A DNA stretch of 64,000 nt from Planctomycetota bacterium (lineage in GTDB: Bacteria > Planctomycetota > J058 > JAJDCP01): assembly GCA_029260765.1 (NCBI GenBank), contig JAJDCP010000082.1, forward strand, positions 22,551-86,550, in the 5' to 3' direction. Below are positions 19,151 through 27,606 of the stretch, in pieces. Position numbers and translations under genes: made by a program. The notes beneath the pieces are model-generated. The model saw nothing but the letters and a program-made list of their open reading frames with translations. It did no database searches and was not told the DNA's origin. Numbering within the stretch: the stretch's first letter is position 1; the number at the start of each line of letters is the position of its first letter.

Positions 19151-21016
19151 ATGACCACACCGCAGACAGATTCCTCTCCCGAGCCCCCTCCCGGGCACGT
19201 ATCTCCCCAAGCCGAGACCGTCGAAGCCAGCGCGTCAAGCCCTGCGCAGCAGCCCATCGAAGAGGGTCTTGCCCCGGGGACCTGCGTGGGCAAATACGTG
19301 ATTCAGGACGTGCTGGGCCGCGGCGGGATGGGTTGCGTCTACCTGGCACGCCACACCGAGCTGGGCCGCCAGATCGCCCTGAAGGTGCTGACCCACGTCT
19401 CCGAGCAACGCTTGCAGCGCTTTCAACGCGAAGCCCGGGCCATCGCCGGCCTCAAACACCCCCACCTGATCACGCTCTATGAGGTGGGTCATTGGCGGGG
19501 GTTGCCCTTTTTGGCGATGGAGTATGTGGCGGGCGAAGAGCTGGGCACCTTCATGGCGCGTGAACCCAGCTTGAAGCTCAAGGTGGGCTTGTTGGCCCAG
19601 GCATGTTTCGCCGTCGAAGAGATGCATCGCCAGGGAATCGTGCATCGCGACCTCAAACCCGGCAACATTCTAGTGCAGAGCGAACCGTTCGAGGTCAAAG
19701 TGCTCGACTTCGGGCTGGCCTTGAGCACCGACGGGGACGAAGCGACCCTGACCAAGACCGGCGATGTCGTCGGGACCCCCGCGTACATGTCCCCCGAGCA
19801 AGCCGAGGGCCGGTCCGACCTCGACGCGCGCAGCGACGTCTACGCACTGGGCGCGATCCTGTATGAGCTGCTGACAGGGCGCCGGCCCTTCGATGGTGCG
19901 ACGCCCCTCAAGGTCTTGCACAACCTGTTGCACCAGGAGCTTCAGCCCCCCGCTCGGATCGCCGATGTACCCAAACCACTGTCACGTATCTGCTGCAAGG
20001 CCCTGCGTCGCGATCCGTCCGAGCGCTTCCCTTCGGCCGCCGCGCTCGGCCAGGATCTGCATGCTTGGTTGGAGGGGCGCCAACCCAGCGTGCGGCGCAA
20101 CTCGAGCTGGAACGACATCCGGCGCTTCGCCCGCCGTCACCCGAGCGGCATGGCAGTGTGCGCGCTGCTCGTGCTCAGCGCCGTGCTCCTGCTCTTCCTC
20201 GGCCGCAGCAACCGCCAGATGCTCGACGCACAAGCGCTGGGCGACGCCGAGAGCCGCGGGCGCGACTTCGCCACGCGCCTGGACATGAGGCTCGAGGTTG
20301 CCGAGGCGCAACTGCAATTCCTGGGGCGCAGCGTCGGCAGTCGGCTGGAGGGAGCCGGAGACAGCCTGGGATTCTGGCCGGCGACCCAACTCGAGAGCGA
20401 GGTGCTGCACTCGATCACCGACTTCCTGGAGGTCAATCCCTGGATCTACGGTTCGGCGCTGGCGTCGCTGCCGCATCGGATCGACCCTGCTCGGGAACAG
20501 CTGATCCTCTATCTCTGTCGCGGCCCGGATGGTATCGAACAGCGCGTCGCTGGTGACACCTACAACTACCTCGCTGAACCGTGGTTTACCGAGCCGCTTC
20601 GGCGCGGAGGTGGCTTCTGGAGCGCCCCGTTCTTCGATGAGGGGATGGGCGAAGTCTGGATGGTCACCCACGCCCGGCCACTGATCCGGGGAGTCGAGAC
20701 CCTCGGAGTGGTCACAGTCGACATCGCGCTGGGCGCATTCGGAGACGTGCTGCTCGACTTCAAGTTCAACGCCGGCTACGGGTGCCTGTTGGACAGCCGT
20801 GGAGGTGCGCTGGTTGGTTGGAACCTCGATGCCCCGGTCGGCCAACCCCAGTGGGTAGAGGACCTGTTCCCCGAGCTCGATCTGGCCTCCCGCGAGCCGC
20901 AGGTCGAAGCGCGTCGCGATCCGCGCACTGGGGAACGTTGTGTGTTGGTGAACCTGCCCTTGGCAACCACTGACTGGCGGGCGGTGTTGATGTTGCCGCT
21001 GGCCGATCTGGAATGA
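19151..21016 (+). CDS. Membrane Ser/Thr protein kinase with extracytoplasmic Cache sensor
   Basis: The N-terminal kinase domain is complete: Gly loop LGRGGMGCVY near residue 55, catalytic Lys in IALKVL, HRDLKPGN near 164, DFG near 186 and GTPAYMSPEQ in the activation segment. One membrane helix (about 332-352) leads to an extracytoplasmic region of about 250 residues that resembles a double Cache/PDC sensor: PWIYGSALA, EPWFTEPL, WSAPFFDEG and LGVVTVDIALG. The layout suggests that a small ligand outside the membrane sets kinase activity. I chose the ATG at 19151; a GTG 14 codons upstream is also possible and neither has a strong ribosome site. It converges on the FadL-like gene. Confidence 0.9.
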   Translation: MTTPQTDSSPEPPPGHVSPQAETVEASASSPAQQPIEEGLAPGTCVGKYVIQDVLGRGGMGCVYLARHTELGRQIALKVLTHVSEQRLQRFQREARAIAGLKHPHLITLYEVGHWRGLPFLAMEYVAGEELGTFMAREPSLKLKVGLLAQACFAVEEMHRQGIVHRDLKPGNILVQSEPFEVKVLDFGLALSTDGDEATLTKTGDVVGTPAYMSPEQAEGRSDLDARSDVYALGAILYELLTGRRPFDGATPLKVLHNLLHQELQPPARIADVPKPLSRICCKALRRDPSERFPSAAALGQDLHAWLEGRQPSVRRNSSWNDIRRFARRHPSGMAVCALLVLSAVLLLFLGRSNRQMLDAQALGDAESRGRDFATRLDMRLEVAEAQLQFLGRSVGSRLEGAGDSLGFWPATQLESEVLHSITDFLEVNPWIYGSALASLPHRIDPAREQLILYLCRGPDGIEQRVAGDTYNYLAEPWFTEPLRRGGGFWSAPFFDEGMGEVWMVTHARPLIRGVETLGVVTVDIALGAFGDVLLDFKFNAGYGCLLDSRGGALVGWNLDAPVGQPQWVEDLFPELDLASREPQVEARRDPRTGERCVLVNLPLATTDWRAVLMLPLADLE

Positions 21017-21033
21017 CCGGCCGTTTCAGCGTC

Positions 21034-22341
21034 TCAGAACAGGAACTTGAAGCCCACGCCGACGGCGATGATGTCGGCACTGCTGTCGGCGCTACCCACC
21101 GCGTTGTTCGGGTCCGCCTTGGTGTGCCCACGGGGCTCGAGGAAGTGGTACTGGAAGAAGGCGTCGATCTTGACCGGCTGCCAGGCGTCTTCCCAGAAAA
21201 AGCCCATGCCCAGAGTGAAGATGTGGCGGTCCGAATCATACAGGTTCGAAGCGCCCGTCTGCTCGGGTACGGGTGTCGGAAAATAGGCGTAGCCTATCCG
21301 GAAGTCGACCATGTCGTAGGGGCGGAACTCGGCGCCAAAACGCGTGACCCAGATGTCATCGAAGTTCGCATCGATACGGGTGGGAGTCGGAATGATGTCC
21401 GAGGTCAAGACGTTGAACTGCGATGGAAATGCCGACCAGTTCTGCCAGCTGACATCGAGGGCCAGCGTCAGCTGTGGAATCACATCACAGGCGACGCTCA
21501 TCGAGACCGTCTGCGGATCGAACAGCCCGACCTGCTCGAGCTTGAGCGGGACATCGATCGATGATGTGATGTTCCCGGCGATGTCGCGTGCCAGAACAGT
21601 CTGGATATCGATATCGATATCGATCTTGAGTGCGATCTCGCCGCGGTAGGCAACCCCAAAGCGCAGCCAGCGGGTCGGCTCGTAGAGGATGCCGAAGGTC
21701 GGTGCGGCGTCCCAGATCGCATCGAAGCTGAAATTGACATCGACGGTCTGGTCCGCGCTGTTGCTCAGGTCGATGGTGGGAGAAACCTCGCCGACAACGT
21801 CCGCCAGGATCGCGGCCCCAAAGCCGATGTGCAGGGTTCCTACGTCGAGCGAATCGAAGGTGGTGCTGTCGATCACCCGGACCGAGAAGCCCGGCATGAT
21901 GCGGATCTTGTCGCGGCCTCGCCCGTACTGGCTGAAGTCGGGCTCTGTGCCCGCGGTCGTGGAGGCAGCGCTGACCAGGCTGGTGCCCGGAGTGAAGATG
22001 CCCAGACCGAAGGCGAAACGGCTCTCTTCCTGGCCAAATGGGAAGCGTCCGGCCAAACCCAGGCTGATGCCGACCAGGTCGTCCATGGTCTCAGCACGCT
22101 TGGCCGTCGCTGAGCCTTTGACCTTCATGCGGTAGTCGGCGTACATCATCTCCAGGCTGAGCTCCATCGCCCGGGTGCGACCCAACCCCGCAGGATTGTA
22201 GTAGGTGGCGCTGAAGTCATTGACATCAGCAGTCAGGGCACCAGCCATACCCTGGCCACGGGCACCAAAGCCGAAGTTGTCCTGGGAGTTGGCAAGCACA
22301 CCAGCGGCCAGAAACAGCACGAGAAGCAGGACTCGTTGCAT
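21034..22341 (-). CDS. FadL/OmpP1-family outer-membrane transport protein
   Basis: A signal peptide (VLLLVLFLAAGVLA) is followed by the family's N-terminal hatch signature: GARGQGMAGALTADVNDFSA, then TYYNPAGLG. The rest alternates as expected for a beta-barrel, and the chain ends in an aromatic-rich beta strand (VGVGFKFLF), the usual outer-membrane assembly signal. At 435 residues it is full length. FadL proteins admit long-chain fatty acids or other hydrophobic molecules across the outer membrane; the substrate here is unknown. Its presence implies a true outer membrane. Confidence 0.9.
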   Translation of the reverse strand: MQRVLLLVLFLAAGVLANSQDNFGFGARGQGMAGALTADVNDFSATYYNPAGLGRTRAMELSLEMMYADYRMKVKGSATAKRAETMDDLVGISLGLAGRFPFGQEESRFAFGLGIFTPGTSLVSAASTTAGTEPDFSQYGRGRDKIRIMPGFSVRVIDSTTFDSLDVGTLHIGFGAAILADVVGEVSPTIDLSNSADQTVDVNFSFDAIWDAAPTFGILYEPTRWLRFGVAYRGEIALKIDIDIDIQTVLARDIAGNITSSIDVPLKLEQVGLFDPQTVSMSVACDVIPQLTLALDVSWQNWSAFPSQFNVLTSDIIPTPTRIDANFDDIWVTRFGAEFRPYDMVDFRIGYAYFPTPVPEQTGASNLYDSDRHIFTLGMGFFWEDAWQPVKIDAFFQYHFLEPRGHTKADPNNAVGSADSSADIIAVGVGFKFLF

Positions 22342-22371
22342 CGAAGACTCTCACGATCATGCAAGCGGGCC

Positions 22372-22399
22372 ATTGTACGCGGCACCCTGGTGAGCGCAA
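22372..22399 (-). promoter_or_regulatory. Candidate sigma-70 promoter for the FadL-like gene
   Basis: Read on the minus strand: TTGCGC (22399-22394), a 16-base spacer, then TACAAT (22377-22372; 5 of 6 to consensus), about 30 bases before the start codon. Confidence 0.4.
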
Positions 22400-22425
22400 C
22401 CAAGAGATCGCCGCGCCGCGCTCTC

Positions 22426-22454
22426 TTTACCCACGGCCCCCCATGCGGTACAAC
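22426..22454 (+). promoter_or_regulatory. Weak candidate promoter for the exported protein at 22482
   Basis: TTTACC (22426-22431), a 17-base spacer and TACAAC (22449-22454), each 4 of 6 to consensus. It faces away from the FadL promoter. Confidence 0.3.
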
Positions 22455-22481
22455 GGGGGCACTTCCAAACGGAGGCCCGCC

Positions 22482-24401
22482 ATGCTCCACCGGCTTGCAG
22501 CGCTCTGTCTCTGCCTGCTCCCCTCACTGTGCCTTGCCCAGGGCTCGAAGATCCTGCTGCAGGATGACCTGCTGCACAAAGGAGCCTACTACGACATCGA
22601 TACCCAGACGGTGCTGAGCCGCGAGCAGGTAGGTGCCCTGCAAGCAGAGTTTGTCTGGCAGGCCAACGGCCTCGAGGCCGTTGGCGAGGCGCGTTTCGAG
22701 TGGATCACGGCTTCCCGCTTCCTGGTGCGCGGCGCATCCGGCGCGACGGCACGCATCGACTTGAAGAACGCGACCGCCAAGCTCTCCGGTGCCTCGATGG
22801 TGATGGCGGCCCAGGCCAGCACCTACAACCGGGGCATGCACGAACACCAGGCGATCCGCATCGCGTTGCAGCTCGATGGCAGCGATGTGTTTCCTGAGTC
22901 GCTGGAGAACCTGCGCGTGGCCCAGCATGCGGGCAATTTCCAGATCAGCTGGTCGCAAGATGTCGAGGCTCTGATCACCGACGCGGTCTCTGGCAAAGAG
23001 CTGGCGCGCGGGTTGTCTCCGCTGGCATTTCCGGCCGACTCTGAGCTGCAGCTGCGCATCGTTCGGCTGCTTCCTGACGGGGGAGAATCGATGCCTCTGC
23101 GCCGGCATCTCTTCCCCGGCGATCAGCTTGTCTCCGAGCTGGTGGAGAAGGACCGCCGCAACCTGTTTCCACTGAAGTTCCGGGGCGGTCCGCCGCTCGA
23201 TTTCCGCAATGCGAGCCCAGGCTTCGAAGCCTGCCTGCTCCCGGGCGGGCTCAAGGCCTTTGTCGAAGCCAGCGACTTCCGCGACATCGAATGGAGCACT
23301 CCGCGGGGCTATGTCGGCGGCGAAACCTACCTGATGCGTTTCGAGGACGAGCGGCTGGCCATCATGTATTGCGATCCCCGCACACGGGTGGGGTATTCCC
23401 GGGGTACGACCAGCTCGCGCGGGCAGACCCTGTCGATGTTGACTGAATCCACCGAGCACAGGCCTCCCGAGCGGCAGCGCTGGTTGTTTCTGGCCGACGG
23501 AGCCTGGAGCCTGCCTGAAGGTCCCGGCCACGTGCTGCTCGACGATACGCGCCTCAGCTGGGATGCCGTCGAGGGGGCACAGAGCTATGCCGTGTCGATC
23601 TGGGACCCCGAGGCGCTCGATTTCTCGCAGCTCGGGACAACCGAGGAGACCAGCTACGAGCTCGGCGCGCTGCCTGACAACGCGTCGTGGGCCGTCCACG
23701 CACAGCTGGCGGACGGTCGCCGCAGCGCGGGTGGTTTCGCACAGTACTTTGCGCTCCCTGCGGGTTGGCAGCACGGCAGCTTCACCCTGAACGTTGGGGA
23801 TGGCTTCCTGTTCGACGACGGCAGCGTGGTCGAGAATGCGCGCACGGTCGAATTCCAGGCGGGTGCCTTTGATGTACTGATGCAGCAGAGCGCGCCCTTG
23901 CGGATCGAGTGCCCGCGTGCCTTCTTCCCGTCGCAGACCGAGTTCGGTACCTTCCCGCCGTTGTTCGAGCTGCGCACGCAATTCATGGGCGGACGCCGCG
24001 CTTACGAGGGAATGCCTTCCTGCTTCTGGTTGCAGACCGCGGGTGGAACCTTCGTGCAGTTTGCCGCCATCGAACGGGGCGACAGCGTGCGTTTCGAGTT
24101 TTTCGCGGCTCTGCCAGACCGCGAGGCGAAGATCGACGCGTTGATGCAGGAGTTTCCCCACCCGAGCGAGGCGGACCTGGCCCAGGTCGACACCATCCTG
24201 GAAGAGCTGGAAGCGATCGATCCAGAGACGCGCGAGGCAGCGGAAGAGAAGCTGCGGGCGCTGAAGACTGCGACCATCCATCGCCTGCGGCAGGTTCTGG
24301 CTGACGACTCCTGGTCGCCAGAGGTGACGATGCGCATGGAGAGCCTGCTCGAGGAATTCTGGGCCCCACAACCGACGGAAGATCCCAACCGAAAACGTTG
24401 A
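22482..24401 (+). CDS. Exported protein of unknown function with an Fn3-like segment
   Basis: The ATG at 22482 has GGAGG six bases upstream and opens a signal peptide (LAALCLCLLPSLCLA, then Gln). The mature chain is about 620 residues and has no family motif I recognise. A segment near residues 345-420 (LSWDAVEGAQSYAVSIW, then a run of alternating strands) resembles a fibronectin type III fold. The last 75 residues are charged and helical (EEKLRALKTATIHRLRQVL), like helices seen near the ends of other planctomycetal secreted proteins. The 680-codon longer frame is not supported upstream. It lies divergent from the FadL-like gene. Confidence 0.8.
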   Translation: MLHRLAALCLCLLPSLCLAQGSKILLQDDLLHKGAYYDIDTQTVLSREQVGALQAEFVWQANGLEAVGEARFEWITASRFLVRGASGATARIDLKNATAKLSGASMVMAAQASTYNRGMHEHQAIRIALQLDGSDVFPESLENLRVAQHAGNFQISWSQDVEALITDAVSGKELARGLSPLAFPADSELQLRIVRLLPDGGESMPLRRHLFPGDQLVSELVEKDRRNLFPLKFRGGPPLDFRNASPGFEACLLPGGLKAFVEASDFRDIEWSTPRGYVGGETYLMRFEDERLAIMYCDPRTRVGYSRGTTSSRGQTLSMLTESTEHRPPERQRWLFLADGAWSLPEGPGHVLLDDTRLSWDAVEGAQSYAVSIWDPEALDFSQLGTTEETSYELGALPDNASWAVHAQLADGRRSAGGFAQYFALPAGWQHGSFTLNVGDGFLFDDGSVVENARTVEFQAGAFDVLMQQSAPLRIECPRAFFPSQTEFGTFPPLFELRTQFMGGRRAYEGMPSCFWLQTAGGTFVQFAAIERGDSVRFEFFAALPDREAKIDALMQEFPHPSEADLAQVDTILEELEAIDPETREAAEEKLRALKTATIHRLRQVLADDSWSPEVTMRMESLLEEFWAPQPTEDPNRKR

Positions 24402-24425
24402 GATTGTTTTGGCACGTGGTATGCT
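24398..24425 (+). promoter_or_regulatory. Candidate extended -10 promoter
   Basis: TTGAGA (24398-24403, overlapping the preceding stop codon), a 16-base spacer, then TGG-TATGCT with the -10 at 24420-24425. It lies upstream of the large lipoprotein. Confidence 0.45.
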
Positions 24426-24535
24426 AGCCCACTTGTAGAGTCCGCCCGAGTTTCCACGTCCCACGGCACACCAGGCCGCGGATGGGCGTGGTCGATCTTC
24501 CCGAAACTGGGAAAGCGCTTCGAATGGGAGTCACC

Positions 24536-27526
24536 TTGAAACTCTTTCCTCGTACCGAGTCTTCGCGAGCTCTGGCATTCTTGCTCGCAGGCCTGCAACT
24601 GCTTTGGATTCCTGGCTGCAACGACACCCTTGGAAGCGGCGGAGGCTCCAGCTCGGGCAACCTGGTCGGCAATCTTCTGAGCCAGGTCAACCTGGGAGAG
24701 CAAGTCTTCCAGGTCTACCGTGCCCAGGTCGAGACCTCGCCCGACAACGCCACCGCCAAGCTCGCAGCGCTCGACGCGCGCCGCTCTGATTTCGTCGACG
24801 CCGTCAACACGATTGTCGAGCCCTCCTCGGTGCAGGGCGTCGCCTCGACGCTCGCAGCCATGCTGGAGATGATCGACGACGGCTCGCTGCCGCAGATCAC
24901 CGACGGGCTGGCCGCCGCGGCTGAGCTGCTGATCGGCGCCAACGATCCGAACCGCGAAGTGCTGCAAGCGATGTTGGACCTGGGCGATTCGAAAACGGTG
25001 GTGCAGGTCGATGATCTGATCGACTTCGCCGGCCGGGCCGTCAATTATCCTGAGACCGCCCAGGTGATCGAGGCGCTGGCCGAGCTGATCCGCAACACGG
25101 ACGGGGTCGATGACAACGGCCAGCCGAATGGTGAGCGCGACCTGGTCACCGAGATCACCGAGTTCCTGTCCGAGTCGATGCGTGATGCACAGCTGGCGGG
25201 AAGTGGCGGAGGGCTGATCGACGACTTCATCGACGCGTTGCTGGTCGAGGCCGACATCCGAGGCAACGTCAACTTCGGCGCGCCCGTCTACGTCGTGCGG
25301 GCTGACGTGCACAACAACCCTGCGGCAGCTGTCGACCCCAACACGGGCACGCTGCGTTTGCCGTTTGTCGACAACGACGGCGACCTCGCGGCCGACGTCG
25401 ACGGTGCGGGGAATCCGATCGACAGCTCCGGGCAGCTGATCGACATTCCCCCGTTCGGCGGCAGCGGCTCTCTCGATGCGTACCGACGGCCCCTCAATGG
25501 GGGCGGCGAGCTCTACTACCAGTATTTCGATGGCAAGCATACGCTGCTCTCGCTGTTCCTGCAGAACACGGCCTTCTTGCTGCAGAACAACTTCCACGAA
25601 GACGCCTTCGACGTGCTGGAGATCCTTCTGGGCGCCCGGAATATCACCTACGACAACGGCACGTCTGATCCCGCGGATGACTATCTGGGCTATGACGGCA
25701 ACACCCCGTTGCACGACTTCGCCTGGGGAATCATCGAGCTGGCTCGCATTCCCGAGCTTCCCCAGCTGCTGAGCACGCTCTCACATCTCCTCGACTCCGA
25801 CCCGGATCGCGCCGAGCGCCTCGTCGTCGGCATGGCGGTCGCCATCGACAAGCTCCAGACTGTCAGCGCGTCCCCCGGTGGCAGCCCCAGCGGTTCGCTG
25901 CTCGACGACATGATTCCGATCTTCGACGATATCTTCGAGACGCCCACAGCCGGCGGCGGGTCGCCCGCGCGCGCGGTTTTTGACGCGTTCCATGACGCCC
26001 ACACGCAGTCGCTTGAGCTGCCTCTCGAGATCGCTTTGATGATGCGTTTCCGCGAGGCGGTGCGTGAGACCGTGCCGGACAACGACAGCAACGACATCGA
26101 CGAGGCGAATTCGATCCCCGTCGACTATTCCAAGCCGAGTTGGTACACCGAAAACGGTCAACTGATCGACAACCGCAGCGACCTGCACCAGCTGCTCGAC
26201 CTGCTGGCGCGCTTTGACAGCTGCAGCCTGCTCGGCAGCTCGGTTGCCGAGTTGTTTCTCGAGCTCGCCGCCGACATGACGCCGGCGACGGTCTCGGGAC
26301 TGATCACCTTGATCAACAATGCCTTCGGCAGCTTCCTGGCGAATCTGATCTGCCCGGGCTCGGGCAATGATCTGGTGGCACTCGACGTGCTCGCCAAGAG
26401 CGGCGGGCTCGACGGGCTGTTGCCGCTGTTGAAGGCGTTCAAGGACAAGGGCGAGATCGGGCTGGTCACGCACCTGTTGGCGACCTTCGGCCTCCATTAC
26501 GAATCGACCATCCGGCCCTCGGAACCGTTCGCGATCGAGGTCCTCGAGAGTGGCGCCATCGAGGAGGTCCTCGATCTGCTCTCTGAAGCCACCACGGTGC
26601 AGGTGCCCGGCAGCAATGACAACGCCGCGGATGTCCTGGCCGACTTCCTGGCAGCTGTGATCGAGGACGACTACCCGGTCGCGACACGCAATGGCGGGGC
26701 GGTTCCCACCTATCTGCATCTGCTGATGGAAGCTGGCGAAGATGTCAGCAACATGCTCAACGGCACCACCGCTTCGGGAAGCCTGGGAGACCTGCTAGCT
26801 ACGCTTGCAGAGCCTGCGATCGAGCGGGTCACCAACGACAACGGCACCCCCAACGATCCCAGCGACGACTTCGAAGAGCTCAAGAACCGCAGTTTCCTGC
26901 CGTTCGTGGCCGAAGCGCTGGCGATCGTCTCCGATGCGGTGCCCGCAGACAACGCCACCCGCCAGCAGATGCTCGACGACGCCCAACTAGCCATGGCGGA
27001 CGCCTTCGTCAGCCAGCCTTTTGCTTCATTCATCGAGCTGGGAGAGGTGTTGCAGGCACAGTCCGGTGGCTCGCTGACACCTGCATTGATCAACCTGCTC
27101 ACGCCCAACCTCAATGCTCCCGACGACGTGTTCGGAGCCCTGATCCGCGTCGTCGCCGCGGGCCTGCAGTCGAGCGGAGACGTCGGTGCGCTCGAGCGGG
27201 TCATGCAGTACCTCGGGGAGGTGCTCGATCCGTCGCAGGGACTGGTGATCCACCTGGTTCGAGGACTGGCACGGTTCTTGGCCATGGACTCCGGCCAGAC
27301 GGCGATCTCGCTGCTGCGCAATGCCCTGAACTCCACCTCGGGAAGCGCGCAGTCGCCCGTGGGCATACTGGTCGAGATCATCGAACAGGTGCAGGCGCAG
27401 GGCAGCGGAGGCAGCACCGTGACGGTCGCATCGATGGAAGCGGACGTGATCGCCCTGATCGACTTCATCCGTGACGACACCTCAGGGCTCGGGTCGCTCT
27501 ACGACATTCTGGGCAACCGCCCGTAG
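24536..27526 (+). CDS. Large lipoprotein of unknown function
   Basis: A short basic N-terminus (MKLFPRTESSR) and a hydrophobic run end in LLWIPGC, a lipobox, so the product is probably lipid-anchored. I chose the TTG at 24536 because GGGAG sits five bases before it; an in-frame ATG at 24524 and a longer frame from 24482 are alternatives. The mature chain is about 970 residues, acidic and mostly helical, with many Leu/Ala-rich segments (LLDLLARFDSC, ALIRVVAAGLQSSG). One short spacer carries a Ca-binding-like Asp-rich run (FVDNDGDLAADVDGAG). I recognise no family. It may be an armadillo- or HEAT-like solenoid, but that is only an impression. Confidence 0.82.
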   Translation: MKLFPRTESSRALAFLLAGLQLLWIPGCNDTLGSGGGSSSGNLVGNLLSQVNLGEQVFQVYRAQVETSPDNATAKLAALDARRSDFVDAVNTIVEPSSVQGVASTLAAMLEMIDDGSLPQITDGLAAAAELLIGANDPNREVLQAMLDLGDSKTVVQVDDLIDFAGRAVNYPETAQVIEALAELIRNTDGVDDNGQPNGERDLVTEITEFLSESMRDAQLAGSGGGLIDDFIDALLVEADIRGNVNFGAPVYVVRADVHNNPAAAVDPNTGTLRLPFVDNDGDLAADVDGAGNPIDSSGQLIDIPPFGGSGSLDAYRRPLNGGGELYYQYFDGKHTLLSLFLQNTAFLLQNNFHEDAFDVLEILLGARNITYDNGTSDPADDYLGYDGNTPLHDFAWGIIELARIPELPQLLSTLSHLLDSDPDRAERLVVGMAVAIDKLQTVSASPGGSPSGSLLDDMIPIFDDIFETPTAGGGSPARAVFDAFHDAHTQSLELPLEIALMMRFREAVRETVPDNDSNDIDEANSIPVDYSKPSWYTENGQLIDNRSDLHQLLDLLARFDSCSLLGSSVAELFLELAADMTPATVSGLITLINNAFGSFLANLICPGSGNDLVALDVLAKSGGLDGLLPLLKAFKDKGEIGLVTHLLATFGLHYESTIRPSEPFAIEVLESGAIEEVLDLLSEATTVQVPGSNDNAADVLADFLAAVIEDDYPVATRNGGAVPTYLHLLMEAGEDVSNMLNGTTASGSLGDLLATLAEPAIERVTNDNGTPNDPSDDFEELKNRSFLPFVAEALAIVSDAVPADNATRQQMLDDAQLAMADAFVSQPFASFIELGEVLQAQSGGSLTPALINLLTPNLNAPDDVFGALIRVVAAGLQSSGDVGALERVMQYLGEVLDPSQGLVIHLVRGLARFLAMDSGQTAISLLRNALNSTSGSAQSPVGILVEIIEQVQAQGSGGSTVTVASMEADVIALIDFIRDDTSGLGSLYDILGNRP

Positions 27527-27556
27527 CGGGCTGCTAGCACGACTTCGCTCCGGCGC

Positions 27557-27585
27557 TTGACAGCTTCCCGGCTCTGCAGTTTGAT
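27557..27585 (+). promoter_or_regulatory. Candidate sigma-70 promoter for the kinase at 27607
   Basis: A perfect TTGACA (27557-27562), a 17-base spacer and TTTGAT (27580-27585). A GGGGAGGA ribosome site follows, seven bases before a TTG start. Confidence 0.55.
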
Positions 27586-27606
27586 GACTCCCGGGGAGGA
27601 CGTGGC

